Shown: positions 17,631-26,619 of the stretch, in pieces
How the letters are laid out: every line of letters begins with the position of its first letter
How positions within the stretch are numbered: the stretch's first letter is position 1
Assembly: GCA_036271875.1 (NCBI GenBank)
Contig: DATAZU010000004.1
Location: 1 to 64,000 of the forward strand
DNA: 64,000 nucleotides
Reading direction: 5' to 3'
From: Galbitalea sp036271875
GTDB taxonomy: Bacteria; Actinomycetota; Actinomycetes; Actinomycetales; Microbacteriaceae
The notes under the pieces: generated by a model
The model's database searches: none
What the model saw: the letters and a program-made list of their open reading frames with translations, nothing else
What the model was told of the DNA's origin: nothing
Made by a program: the position numbers and the translations under genes

Positions 17631-19039
17631 CGGACAGGAATGATCACGAGCGTTCGAACCGCGGGCTGGGTCGAACCTCGACCCAGAGCATCGCCCGGTT
17701 CGACACGTCGGCGACCGGAACCGAGGGCCTGACCAACGCGCGCACGCGCATTGTTGGCACACGGACCGGATTTCTCGCCGATGCGATTGTCTGGATCGTT
17801 CGGATCTCTTCGACCGCGCGAAACCGGATCGTTCGAATCGCAAGGCGGATCGGTGCCGTCGTCACCGCGCTCGGCTGGGCCATCGGGATCGCGATGCCTT
17901 TCGCGTTCGTATTCGGCTATCTGTTCAACTGGATCGAGCTCGTCACGTTCGCCTGGGCGACGGTTCTGCTCATCCTGATCGCCGGTATCTATCTCATCGG
18001 CCGCAATCCGCTGACGATCGAACTACGTGTTGCACACTCGCGGGTCGTCGTCGGGGAACCGGCATCCGGAGAGGTGCTCGTGACCAATCCGAGGCCGAGA
18101 CGAGTTCTCGGGGCGTCCATCGAGGTTCCCGTCGGTGAGGGCCTCGCCGCGGTCACGATGCCGAGCCTTCGTCGTGAAGGCCAGTTCGTGCACGAGTTCC
18201 CGATTCCCACCGCGCGGCGCGGCATCGTGCGCGTTGGCCCCGTCCGCACCATTCGCGCCGACCCGATTGGTCTCGTCCGTCGCGAGCTGGTCTGGACCCA
18301 GTCGACCGAACTGTTCGTTCATCCGCGCACCATTGCGATCCCGTCGACGAGCACCGGGTTCGTGCATGACCTCGAGGGCAGCGCGACTCGCGATCTGACG
18401 AACAGCGATGTTTCGTTTCACGCGCTGCGCGAATATCAGCCGGGGGACGAGCGGCGCTACATCCACTGGAAGTCGACTGCCAAGACCGGCACATACATGG
18501 TGCGCCAATTCGAGGAGACGCGTCGCAGTCACATCGTGATCGCGCAGAGCCTCGCCCGGTCGGACTATGCGACCGACGAGGAATTCGAAATGGGCGTGAG
18601 CGTGACGGGCTCACTCGGGGTCCGGGCCATCCGTGACGCCCGGGACATTTCGGTCGTCGTGAGCGAAACGACACCGGACTTCGCCAAGCGCAAGGTACTC
18701 GAGGTCCGACCGCTTGCGACGATCACTCGCACGCGGCTGCTCGACGACCTGTCGGTCGTCGAGAGTGCCGAAACCGCTCTCAAGATCACGGATGTCGCGC
18801 GCGTTGCGGCCGAACAGGTTGCCGGTATTTCGGTCGCGTTCCTGGTCTGCGGCTCTGGCGCGACCGCAAGCGAGCTGAGGAGCGCATCCACCAAGTTCCC
18901 CGTCGGCGTCGAGGTCGTCGCTATCGTGTGCGACCCTGATTCCATCCCGGGGCTTCGCCGCGTCGCCGGTCTCAGCGTGCTCACGATCGGCTACCTCGAA
19001 GACCTGCAGCGCTCGCTCGCTCGATCGGCGGCAGCGTAG
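17627..19039 (+). CDS. DUF58 membrane protein, MoxR partner
   Basis: A 470-residue protein. A variable N-terminus of about 65 residues precedes a hydrophobic double segment (about 75-125). The conserved DUF58 motif REYQPGDERRYIHWKSTAKT lies near residues 268-287. The remaining domain is von Willebrand A-like in this family and probably carries the MoxR contact. The GTG start overlaps the MoxR stop, and its own stop shares one base with the start of the transglutaminase-like gene, so the three are probably made in fixed ratio. Together they likely process or position the giant surface protein. Confidence 0.9.
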   Translation: MTDRNDHERSNRGLGRTSTQSIARFDTSATGTEGLTNARTRIVGTRTGFLADAIVWIVRISSTARNRIVRIARRIGAVVTALGWAIGIAMPFAFVFGYLFNWIELVTFAWATVLLILIAGIYLIGRNPLTIELRVAHSRVVVGEPASGEVLVTNPRPRRVLGASIEVPVGEGLAAVTMPSLRREGQFVHEFPIPTARRGIVRVGPVRTIRADPIGLVRRELVWTQSTELFVHPRTIAIPSTSTGFVHDLEGSATRDLTNSDVSFHALREYQPGDERRYIHWKSTAKTGTYMVRQFEETRRSHIVIAQSLARSDYATDEEFEMGVSVTGSLGVRAIRDARDISVVVSETTPDFAKRKVLEVRPLATITRTRLLDDLSVVESAETALKITDVARVAAEQVAGISVAFLVCGSGATASELRSASTKFPVGVEVVAIVCDPDSIPGLRRVAGLSVLTIGYLEDLQRSLARSAAA

Positions 19040-21375
19040 TGAAGGCTCGCCCGAAGGCCGGATTCATCGCCGTCAACACGCTGCTGCTCTGGGCGGCGAC
19101 GGCGATTTCGGCGTTCGCACTCTGGCCGATCTATCGCAGCGAGAGTCTCATCATCATGATCGTCGGCGCAACGATTGTCGCGTCGGCCATCGCGATCCTT
19201 GGTGCAGTGTTCCGATGGATGGCGCCCATCGTGATGGGTGCGACGGTTGTCGCATTCGTTGCGTTTGGCGTCCAACTCGCGGTCCCGTCCGAAGCGATCC
19301 GAGGCCTTCTGCCGTCGGTGTCCGGCCTGGCCGACCTCGTCTCCGGAGTCGCCATCGGGTGGAAACAGCTGCTCACGATTTCGTTGCCGGTCGGCCAGTA
19401 CCAGGCGCTTCTCGTGCCGTTCTACACACTCATCATGGTGCTGACCGTCATTGCGCTGTCGATCGCGCTGCGAACCAGGTTCGGTGATGCCGCGGTCGTT
19501 GGGCCCGGCATCCTCTTCCTCACTGCGACCGCCTTCGGGTCCCAGACACCGACGCTGCCGATCGCGTCATCCCTCGGTCTGCTGGCGATCCTGCTGCTCT
19601 GGATCGTCTGGCGTCGCTGGTACTCGCGCAGGACGGCGATTCGATTGCTGGCGAGTCACGGGCGCGACTCGGATGCTCCGATCGAGGTGCGCGCGGACAC
19701 GAGATTCGTCGGATTCCGTACCCTGTTCGCCGCGGTGCTGATCCTTGTTCTGGCCGCGGGCACCGCGATCGGTGCGGCCGCCGCGCTGCCGCCGAGCGGG
19801 ACGCGAACCGTCCTTCGCACGACGATCACCCAGCCATTCGAGCCCCGCAACTACGCGAGCCCGCTTTCCGGGTTCCGAACCTACTGGGAGAAGCCCAAGA
19901 CCAGCGACGTCCTGCTCACTGTGCGCGGCCTGCCGAAGGACTCGCGCATCCGGATCGCGACCCTCGACACCTACGACGGCGTCGTGTACTCGGTCGGAAG
20001 TGCGGCAGTCAATGCGGCATCGGGATCCTTCACGCGAGTGCCGTTTGAGTATGACCAGGCAGGAGTGAAGGGCAGGCACATTTCGCTGACCGTGACGAAT
20101 CAGGATTACAGCGGTGTCTGGTTGCCGACCGTCGGACAGCTCGAAAAAGTCGCGTTCAGCGGACCGGATGCATCAAAGCTCCAGTCGGATTTCTTCTACA
20201 ACAACACAACGGGTACCGCGGTAGACCTCGGCAAGTTCGGTAGCGGCGACAGCTACACACTTTCGGCGATCGTTCCGAGCGAGCCAAGTCTGAACACACT
20301 CAAGAACGCGGTGGCCGGTTCGGCCGACCTGCCGTCGCTCACGACGCTTCCCGCGGAACTGAGCACGGCTCTGAACAGCTACGTCGGCAAGGCGACCACG
20401 CAGGGCGAAAAGCTCGTCGCCATGATCGAAACGCTGAAGAAGAACGGTTACGTGAGTCACGGCGTCGGCAAGGAGGCATCCAGCGCATCCGGTCATTCCG
20501 TGGAACGCATCAATCAGTTGCTGACCGCGACGCGAATGGTCGGCGACGCCGAGCAGTACTCGGTCACGGCGGCGCTCATGGCTCGCCAGCTCGGCTTCCC
20601 GGCTCGCGTCGTCATGGGCTTTGTGCCGCAGACGACGGGTACGGGTACGAGCGAAATCAAGGGCAAGGACGTTTCGGCCTGGATTGAGGTAGACACCGCG
20701 CAGTACGGATGGGTGACGATCGACCCCAATCCGCCCACTCGACCGATCCCGACCGTGCCGCCGAAGAACCCGAACCAGGTTGCTCAGCCGCAGACGGTGG
20801 TGCTTCCGCCCGTAACACTCCCCAATCCGAACGTGCCTCAGCCGAATCCGGATTCGCAACAGCACTCGATTGCGCCGCCGAACCAGTTCCTCATTGGCCT
20901 GTTCGCGGTGCTCCAGGTCCTGGCGTGGGTGTTGCTCGCTGTGGTCGTCGTACTTTCGCCATTCCTCGTCATCCTGCTGGCAAAGTCACGACGTCGAAAG
21001 CTGCGCCGAAGTGCTCCGACCACGCTCGGTCGCATCAGCGGCGGCTGGCAGGAGTTCGAGGACTCGGTGGTCGACCATGGCATCGAGCCGCCGGTTGCCG
21101 CGACGCGCAGCGAGGTCGCGATGACGGTCGGTGGCACCCGTTCTGCGGTGCTTGCGGCGGTGACAGACCGCGCGACGTTTGGTCCAGGCGATCCGGATCC
21201 CGGCGAGGTTGATCTGGTGTGGCGGTCGGTTGGTGAGCTCACGGCAGCACTCGATGCAGGCAAGACTCGCTGGGAGCGGTTGCGGGCGCAGCTGTCGCTT
21301 CGCTCCCTGCGGGGGCAGAGCGGTGGCCGTTATAGTGTCTCGTACTTGTTCAAGCCGAAGGGGAGCTCGTCGTGA
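19039..21375 (+). CDS. Transglutaminase-like membrane protein lacking catalytic Cys and His
   Basis: A 778-residue protein with five or six N-terminal membrane segments, an outer transglutaminase-like domain, one more membrane segment (about 615-645) and a cytoplasmic tail. In active family members the core reads GDCEQ...HAW...DP. Here the three positions are Ala504 (GDAEQYSVTAALMARQLGFPAR), Ser546 (DVSAWIEV) and Asp562 (VTIDPNPP), so two of three catalytic residues are gone while the surrounding fold is intact. It should bind but not cross-link or cleave. It is the tgm member of the cluster, translated from a GTG overlapping the DUF58 stop. Confidence 0.9.
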   Translation: MKARPKAGFIAVNTLLLWAATAISAFALWPIYRSESLIIMIVGATIVASAIAILGAVFRWMAPIVMGATVVAFVAFGVQLAVPSEAIRGLLPSVSGLADLVSGVAIGWKQLLTISLPVGQYQALLVPFYTLIMVLTVIALSIALRTRFGDAAVVGPGILFLTATAFGSQTPTLPIASSLGLLAILLLWIVWRRWYSRRTAIRLLASHGRDSDAPIEVRADTRFVGFRTLFAAVLILVLAAGTAIGAAAALPPSGTRTVLRTTITQPFEPRNYASPLSGFRTYWEKPKTSDVLLTVRGLPKDSRIRIATLDTYDGVVYSVGSAAVNAASGSFTRVPFEYDQAGVKGRHISLTVTNQDYSGVWLPTVGQLEKVAFSGPDASKLQSDFFYNNTTGTAVDLGKFGSGDSYTLSAIVPSEPSLNTLKNAVAGSADLPSLTTLPAELSTALNSYVGKATTQGEKLVAMIETLKKNGYVSHGVGKEASSASGHSVERINQLLTATRMVGDAEQYSVTAALMARQLGFPARVVMGFVPQTTGTGTSEIKGKDVSAWIEVDTAQYGWVTIDPNPPTRPIPTVPPKNPNQVAQPQTVVLPPVTLPNPNVPQPNPDSQQHSIAPPNQFLIGLFAVLQVLAWVLLAVVVVLSPFLVILLAKSRRRKLRRSAPTTLGRISGGWQEFEDSVVDHGIEPPVAATRSEVAMTVGGTRSAVLAAVTDRATFGPGDPDPGEVDLVWRSVGELTAALDAGKTRWERLRAQLSLRSLRGQSGGRYSVSYLFKPKGSSS

Positions 21376-22178
21376 ACTGCGAGGTCTGCGGAACCGAGCT
21401 GCCGTACGGAGCGATGTTCTGCGGTGAGTGCGGTCGCGCGGTCGGAACGCGCGCGGCCGAGGTCATGCATCCGGACAGCGGAATGCCGATGCCTGCCGCG
21501 ACGGGCGGGGCCCATGCGGCATCACCGTCTCCGACCGCCGGGGCGCCCATTGTCCGCGGTCGCGACACGGTCATCCTCGAACCGTTGGATGGCTCGTATC
21601 CCGAACTCGAAACCGAGCTGAATGCCCCCGCGAATTCCGCGGAGGGAGACACCGGGGTCGAGCAGGATTTGCCGCCCGAGGTCATCGAGGAAGAGCGCGT
21701 TGAGGCAGCGAAGCCCCGATCAGATTCCGTTGACCCGGCTGCGGCAGCTTTGGCCCGCCCTGATCCGTTCCCGTGGGGCGACCGCGGATCGGACGTATTC
21801 CTTGACTCGGATGAAATCGAACAGACGCTCATCGTTCCCCGCCGCGAAACGGGACAGCGATTCGTGCTGCAATTCAGCACGGGCGAGAGCGTCACGGTTC
21901 ACGGCAGTGGGCTTCTCGGACGCAATCCGACCCCCCAACCAAGCGAGTATTTCGACCAGCTCGTCAGCATCATCGACCCGGGCAAGTCGGTATCGAAGAC
22001 ACACCTCGAATTCGGCCAGGAGGCTGGCGCGTTCTGGGTCAGCGACCGCTTCTCCGGCAATGGATCGGTCGTGCGCGAACCCGAATCAGCACCGCGTCGC
22101 CTGGTTGCGGGCAAGCGCTATCGAATTGTTCGTGGCACGCGCGTCGACATCGGCGAGCAGTTCTTCGTGGTCAGCTGA
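21372..22178 (+). CDS. Zinc-ribbon FHA-domain protein
   Basis: A 268-residue cytoplasmic protein. It opens with a four-Cys zinc ribbon (C3, C6, C17, C20), continues through an acidic Pro/Ala-rich linker, and ends with an FHA domain (about residues 165-265: LLGRNP, SIIDPGKSVSKTHLEF, DRFSGNGSVV). Just before the FHA domain is SDEIEQTLIVPRRE (residues 146-159), a close relative of the DETITVPRR motif in the first FHA protein. T152 is a candidate target of the neighbouring kinase, possibly folding back onto its own FHA domain as in GarA. Start GTG 21372 overlaps the previous stop by four bases. Confidence 0.88.
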   Translation: MNCEVCGTELPYGAMFCGECGRAVGTRAAEVMHPDSGMPMPAATGGAHAASPSPTAGAPIVRGRDTVILEPLDGSYPELETELNAPANSAEGDTGVEQDLPPEVIEEERVEAAKPRSDSVDPAAAALARPDPFPWGDRGSDVFLDSDEIEQTLIVPRRETGQRFVLQFSTGESVTVHGSGLLGRNPTPQPSEYFDQLVSIIDPGKSVSKTHLEFGQEAGAFWVSDRFSGNGSVVREPESAPRRLVAGKRYRIVRGTRVDIGEQFFVVS

Positions 22179-22201
22179 CCCGGGTTAACGAGCGCCCCGA
22201 C

Positions 22202-23125
22202 CTACCATTCGAGGCGAGGGGCAGGGATTCCCCGCCTGCGGGCTTCGCGCAGTGTGTCTTCGAGGACCGCGCGCGGTTCCGGTGCGTTTGGATCGGTGTG
22301 CGCGGCCAGGCTGACCTGCGCGATCGGGATGAGGGCGGTCGCCAACGCTGACATAGCGGCGACCAGACGGGGGAGCCGGTACGGCAACGTGGCGCCGGGG
22401 TGCTGACGAAGGTTGACACCCCGAGCTTTCAGAAGGGGCACCAACTCCCGACTCGTCAAGAACGCGTCTCGCAGCGCGCGACGGTCCCCGATCATGTTCG
22501 CCAGCGACCCACTCCGAACCGCCTGGGCGAACATGCCGGCGTCGGAGACGAAGTGCAGCCACAAGAACCCGCGCATGTCCTTCTCGAAGCGAACAGCGAG
22601 ACCTGCCTGACTGAAGGCTTCCCGCACATCCAGCTCGCGCCGACTCGGCGATGCGCCAGCCGCACCGATAATGACGGATCGGAGCAAGCCGCCGTGCAGT
22701 ACACCATCGTCCCCGAAACCGCCGCCCGCGACCGGGAACCCGAACACTACCTGATCGACGGGAAGCGGTGCGATTGCGGCAAGCGGCTCCTCCCATATGT
22801 TGCCGAACACGAGCACGGTGGCAGTGCCAAGCCGGGGAGCCAGAAACGCCGCCGCCTCGGAGAGCTGATGATGCCCAATACTGAGCACGATCAGGTCGAA
22901 CCCGTCCTCCGGAGTGAGAGATTCTCGCAATGACGTTCGGAATGACTCGCGTACCCGCTTGCCGAGCGGCCAGCGTCGCCCATCGATCAACTCCATCCGT
23001 ACTTCCTCGCCGTACTCGGCGGCGCGACCCGGACGGACATAGAACTCGACGTCGTGTCCGGCCGCGTGAAGCACCTGCCCGTAGATCGTCGCGATGACGC
23101 CGCGGCCGAACATTAGAACACGCAT
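22202..23125 (-). CDS. Ketopantoate reductase-family oxidoreductase
   Basis: A 307-residue protein of the ApbA/PanE fold. The N-terminal nucleotide-binding segment is MRVLMFGRGVIATIYGQVL, a variant of the usual GxGxxG, followed by a helical C-terminal domain. The family reduces 2-dehydropantoate with NADPH, but paralogues paired with TetR regulators, as here, usually act on other substrates, so the reaction is left open. The frame runs up to 23161, but the ATG at 23125 follows GAAGGGC and begins the fold, and the extra sequence would cover the operator. It is transcribed divergently from the TetR gene. Confidence 0.8.
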   Translation of the reverse strand: MRVLMFGRGVIATIYGQVLHAAGHDVEFYVRPGRAAEYGEEVRMELIDGRRWPLGKRVRESFRTSLRESLTPEDGFDLIVLSIGHHQLSEAAAFLAPRLGTATVLVFGNIWEEPLAAIAPLPVDQVVFGFPVAGGGFGDDGVLHGGLLRSVIIGAAGASPSRRELDVREAFSQAGLAVRFEKDMRGFLWLHFVSDAGMFAQAVRSGSLANMIGDRRALRDAFLTSRELVPLLKARGVNLRQHPGATLPYRLPRLVAAMSALATALIPIAQVSLAAHTDPNAPEPRAVLEDTLREARRRGIPAPRLEW

Positions 23126-23146
23126 ATCGAGCCCTTCAACTAAGAT

Positions 23147-23186
23147 GGAGCTTGTCTCCACTTAATACAATATGGAGACGATCTCC
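23147..23186. promoter_or_regulatory. Paired operators between the reductase and tetR genes
   Basis: Two similar palindromes, GGAGCTTGTCTCC (23147-23159) and GGAGACGATCTCC (23174-23186), are 27 bp apart centre to centre, with a TACAAT -10-like box (23166-23171) between them for the tetR side. Placement across both promoters is what a TetR repressor controlling itself and its neighbour would need. Confidence 0.65.
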
Positions 23187-23206
23187 GGTTGTCAACGGGA
23201 GGACAC

Positions 23207-23755
23207 GTGAGCGAATCAAGGGCGTTGCGGGCCGACGCCCGTCGTAACCGGGACGCCATTGTGGCGGCCGCGCGGTTGGCGTTCGATCATGACGAACAGT
23301 TTCGTTTCGATGACTTCGCGGCTCGCGCCGGCGTGGGCGTGGGTACGCTCTATCGGCATTTCCCCACGCGGGAGGCGTTGGCCGCGGCGGTGTACGAGGG
23401 GGAGGTGGCGGCGCTATGCGATCAGGCCCGTGACTCAACGCGGGCACCCGGCGAGAACCTCGACGCGTTCCTGCGCGGTTTCGTCGGATACATGGTCGAG
23501 CACGCAGCTCTCGCTCGGACGCTCGCGGCCGTTGTCGATCCAGCAATCCAAACCGTCGGCGGGAGCGAGCTCGAGCACACCGTGGCAGACGTGATGACCC
23601 GCGCCGCCGCCGACGGCGCCATCCGTGACGACGTTGCTCCGGGTGCCGTGATGATCGTGCTCCACGGCATCGGATCTGCCACTGACCGTCCCCTTTGGGC
23701 ATCGGAGTCACGGGCAGCCGTTGAAGTACTCATCTCCGGCCTGAAAAAAGCATGA
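23207..23755 (+). CDS. TetR-family transcriptional repressor
   Basis: A 182-residue regulator with an N-terminal helix-turn-helix (about residues 8-55: RRNRDAIVAAARLAF, then DDFAARAGVGVGTLYRHFPTREAL) and a helical ligand-binding domain. The GTG at 23207 is chosen because GGGAGGA lies four nt upstream; a TTG at 23189 would remove the ribosome binding site. It probably represses the divergent reductase gene through the paired GGAG-CTCC sites. The inducer is unknown. This pair separates the FtsK-type gene from the rest of the surface locus. Confidence 0.9.
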   Translation: MSESRALRADARRNRDAIVAAARLAFDHDEQFRFDDFAARAGVGVGTLYRHFPTREALAAAVYEGEVAALCDQARDSTRAPGENLDAFLRGFVGYMVEHAALARTLAAVVDPAIQTVGGSELEHTVADVMTRAAADGAIRDDVAPGAVMIVLHGIGSATDRPLWASESRAAVEVLISGLKKA

Positions 23756-23883
23756 CACTCCACAGCGATGCTCGTTGCCCCGGACGCCCGCCTAAGCGGA
23801 TGACCAGCTCGACGAGGTGGCGGCGTGGGAGGTCCTGTTGATCGTTTGCTCGCGTGGGGGCGGGCACGTGCTGAAGTGGGAGG

Positions 23884-26619
23884 ATGGTCGCGCCGCCTCG
23901 ATCCGTTCTCGCGCCGCGTGTTCCGGAGGCGCCGGCACCGCGTCGGTTTCCCCTGATCGCGACACTTGCCCCGATTGGCGCGTCTGTCCTGCTCTTCGCG
24001 GTCACCCGGTCGGCGTTCACGCTCGTATTCGCGTTGTTGGGGCCCGTCGTGGCGGTGGCTACCACCGCGGACTCGCTGCTCCACCGTCGTGGAAGTCGTA
24101 GGCGAGACGCGGCGCGGCTCGATCGGGAGTTTGCTGACGCACGAGCCGAGGTCGATCGCGCTCACGAAGGCGAGCGCGCGGATCTCGACCGCGCTCACCC
24201 GCGCGGCTTGGCGCTCGCGAGTGAGACCGTGCCATGGGGTCCGAGCCAGAGCGGCACAATCGTGCGCCTCGGCGCGGGGGAGTGTGCCAGCGCCCTCGAT
24301 CTGCGTGCGGTCGACCATGCGAGTCAGGAACCCCGTCTCGGCTCGCTGGTGTCCCATGCGGCTCGACTTCCCGGCGCGCCGATCGTTGTGGATGCCGCAT
24401 CCGGAATTGGCTTCGTCGGCTCTCCCATTCTGGCGACGGCCGTCGCGCGCGCGACCGTACTGCAACTGGCGGCGCGCCTTTCCCCGGCGACGTTTCGGGT
24501 ATTGTCGCCCGGGACCAGCGAGTGGGACTGGACCGCAGAACTGCCCCACCCCGTAGATCGTGGCGGTGAGTCGGGGATCGTCGTGTTCATCGGGGATGGG
24601 ATATCAGCGACCGTAGGCGTCGCCGGTTCGCGCGCGGGGCTGCCCTCGTCAACGGCGATTCGGGTCGATGTCAAACAGGACGGCACGGCTGCCTGCGAAT
24701 CCGAACCGTCGGCATTTCGTCCCGAATTCGTCTCGGCAGAGTCCGCACTGGCTGCGGCCAAGTCCCTGCGCGCCAGCGCTGTGAGGTCGGGGTTGGCGAT
24801 CGGCGTGGTTCCCGACACGGTCGAGTTCTCACACCTGAGCCAGGACTCCGACGCCGGGCTGTCGGCCGTGGTCGGAACGACCCACGACGGGCCCCTCGTG
24901 CTCGATCTTGTCGCCGAGGGTCCGCACGCGATCGTCGGTGGCACGACGGGAAGCGGAAAAAGCGAGTTGCTCGGTACGTGGGTGCTTGCCATGGCTGCCG
25001 GGCGGTCGCCGTCGGTTGTGACGTTCCTGTTCATCGATTTCAAGGGCGGTGCCGCGTTTGACTCACTGCGCGACCTGCCACACTGCGTCGGGCTGATGAC
25101 CGATCTGGATCCCGAGCACACACTTCGGGCCCTCGCCAGCCTTGGCGCAGAGCTGCGCTACCGCGAAGAACTCCTGCGGGAGCGCGGGCTTCGCTCAATC
25201 GACGACCCGGATGGGGATCCGCCGTTTCCGCGCCTGGTCATCGTGGTCGATGAGTATGCCGCGCTGCTGGAAACCCACGCCGGCCTGCACTCGGTCTTCG
25301 CCGACATCGCGGCCCGGGGCCGATCGCTCGGCGTGCACCTGGTGTTGTGCTCGCAGCGCCCGCCCGGTGTAGTTCGTGACAGCATTCTGGCTAATTGTGC
25401 CCTCCGGATCTTGCTTCGGGTTCTTACCGCCGCGGACAGCGTCGCGGTTCTCGGCACGGATGCCGCGGCGAGTCTTCCCGCCCGGCCCGCAGGACGAGCC
25501 CTGGTATCGACCGGCGGGGAATCGCCGCGTCCGTTTCAAGTCGCGAGGTCGCGGGAGTCGGACGTTCGAGCCGTGAGTCGGCGATGGGCATCCGCCGCGC
25601 ATCCGCGCCGCCCGTGGCTGCCTCCGTTACCTGCGCAAATCGAGCGTGACACTCTCGGAGCGCTCACGCCAGATGACAGCATCCCGTTCGGGCTCGCCGA
25701 TCTGCCGGAGCGTCAGGCACAGCACCCGGCACGCTATCGGCCGGTCGAGCAGGGGTCGCTGCTCATCGTGGGTGCTGCCCGGTCGGGGAAAACCGGGGCA
25801 CTTGCGGCGCTTGCTGCTGCGCCATCGACCGTGCGTGTTGACGCGCTGCCACGCGATCTGCCTCGGTTGTGGGATGCGCTCCACGCGGTGCGAGCCGTTC
25901 CGGCATCCTCCGTCCGTCTTCTGCTCCTCGACGACCTCGATGCAATCGTCGCGGGGTGCGATGAGAACTATCGGTCGGCGTTCGTCGATCTGTTGACCGA
26001 ATTGTTGCGGGATGCGCCGAACATCCGGTTTGCTTTCACGGTTCAGCGCGTCAGCGGCATCCTGCAGCCGCTCGTCGCCCTGTGCGGCTCGCTGCTTGTG
26101 CTTCGAATGCCGAGTCGCCAGGAGCACGTGCTTGCGGGAGGCAATTCGGCCGAGTACAGCCAGACGCTGGCGCCGGGCGGTGCGCACTGGCGGGGTCACC
26201 GCGTTCAGGTGTTCGCGACCGAGAGCATCGCGCCTCCGGCAGGTGCTCCGGATGCGACGGTTCTCGATCCCGCCGCCGCGATCACCGTGGTCTCGACCCG
26301 CCCGGACCAGTTCGTGGCACAGCTTCGCGAGGTTGCGCCGGGACGCAGCGTAACGGTGCTCGGCGGAAGTCGATTCGACGCGCGCCCCGACGGCAACAAC
26401 GCGGATGTGCTGGTCGCCGATCCCGATGCGTGGCAGGCACAGTGGAGCCTGCTCGGCACGCTGCAGCGCACGACCGACCTCGTCTTCGACGGCTGCTCGC
26501 TGGCAGAAGTCCGCGCGATTACTCGATCGCGTGAGCTCCCGCCGCCATTTGCTCGAGGCGAGCGCACGCTGTGGCTGCGTTCGCGAGACGGCGAGCTTGT
26601 TCGGGCGAGACTGCCCTAA
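23884..26619 (+). CDS. FtsK/SpoIIIE-domain ATPase (EccC-like)
   Basis: A 911-residue protein with a membrane pair near residues 22-62 and two P-loop domains. The first has Walker A GGTTGSGKSELL (about 352-363) and Walker B LVIVVDEYAALLE; the second has VGAARSGKTGAL (about 627-638) and LLLLDDLDAIV. This resembles the tandem ATPase of type VII secretion (EccC/YukB) more than chromosomal FtsK, since there is no gamma domain. No WXG100 substrate gene is visible nearby. The ATG at 23884 abuts GGGAGG, so the true start may differ slightly. It may drive export for the surface locus upstream. Its stop overlaps the stop of the opposing ald gene. Confidence 0.85.
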   Translation: MVAPPRSVLAPRVPEAPAPRRFPLIATLAPIGASVLLFAVTRSAFTLVFALLGPVVAVATTADSLLHRRGSRRRDAARLDREFADARAEVDRAHEGERADLDRAHPRGLALASETVPWGPSQSGTIVRLGAGECASALDLRAVDHASQEPRLGSLVSHAARLPGAPIVVDAASGIGFVGSPILATAVARATVLQLAARLSPATFRVLSPGTSEWDWTAELPHPVDRGGESGIVVFIGDGISATVGVAGSRAGLPSSTAIRVDVKQDGTAACESEPSAFRPEFVSAESALAAAKSLRASAVRSGLAIGVVPDTVEFSHLSQDSDAGLSAVVGTTHDGPLVLDLVAEGPHAIVGGTTGSGKSELLGTWVLAMAAGRSPSVVTFLFIDFKGGAAFDSLRDLPHCVGLMTDLDPEHTLRALASLGAELRYREELLRERGLRSIDDPDGDPPFPRLVIVVDEYAALLETHAGLHSVFADIAARGRSLGVHLVLCSQRPPGVVRDSILANCALRILLRVLTAADSVAVLGTDAAASLPARPAGRALVSTGGESPRPFQVARSRESDVRAVSRRWASAAHPRRPWLPPLPAQIERDTLGALTPDDSIPFGLADLPERQAQHPARYRPVEQGSLLIVGAARSGKTGALAALAAAPSTVRVDALPRDLPRLWDALHAVRAVPASSVRLLLLDDLDAIVAGCDENYRSAFVDLLTELLRDAPNIRFAFTVQRVSGILQPLVALCGSLLVLRMPSRQEHVLAGGNSAEYSQTLAPGGAHWRGHRVQVFATESIAPPAGAPDATVLDPAAAITVVSTRPDQFVAQLREVAPGRSVTVLGGSRFDARPDGNNADVLVADPDAWQAQWSLLGTLQRTTDLVFDGCSLAEVRAITRSRELPPPFARGERTLWLRSRDGELVRARLP

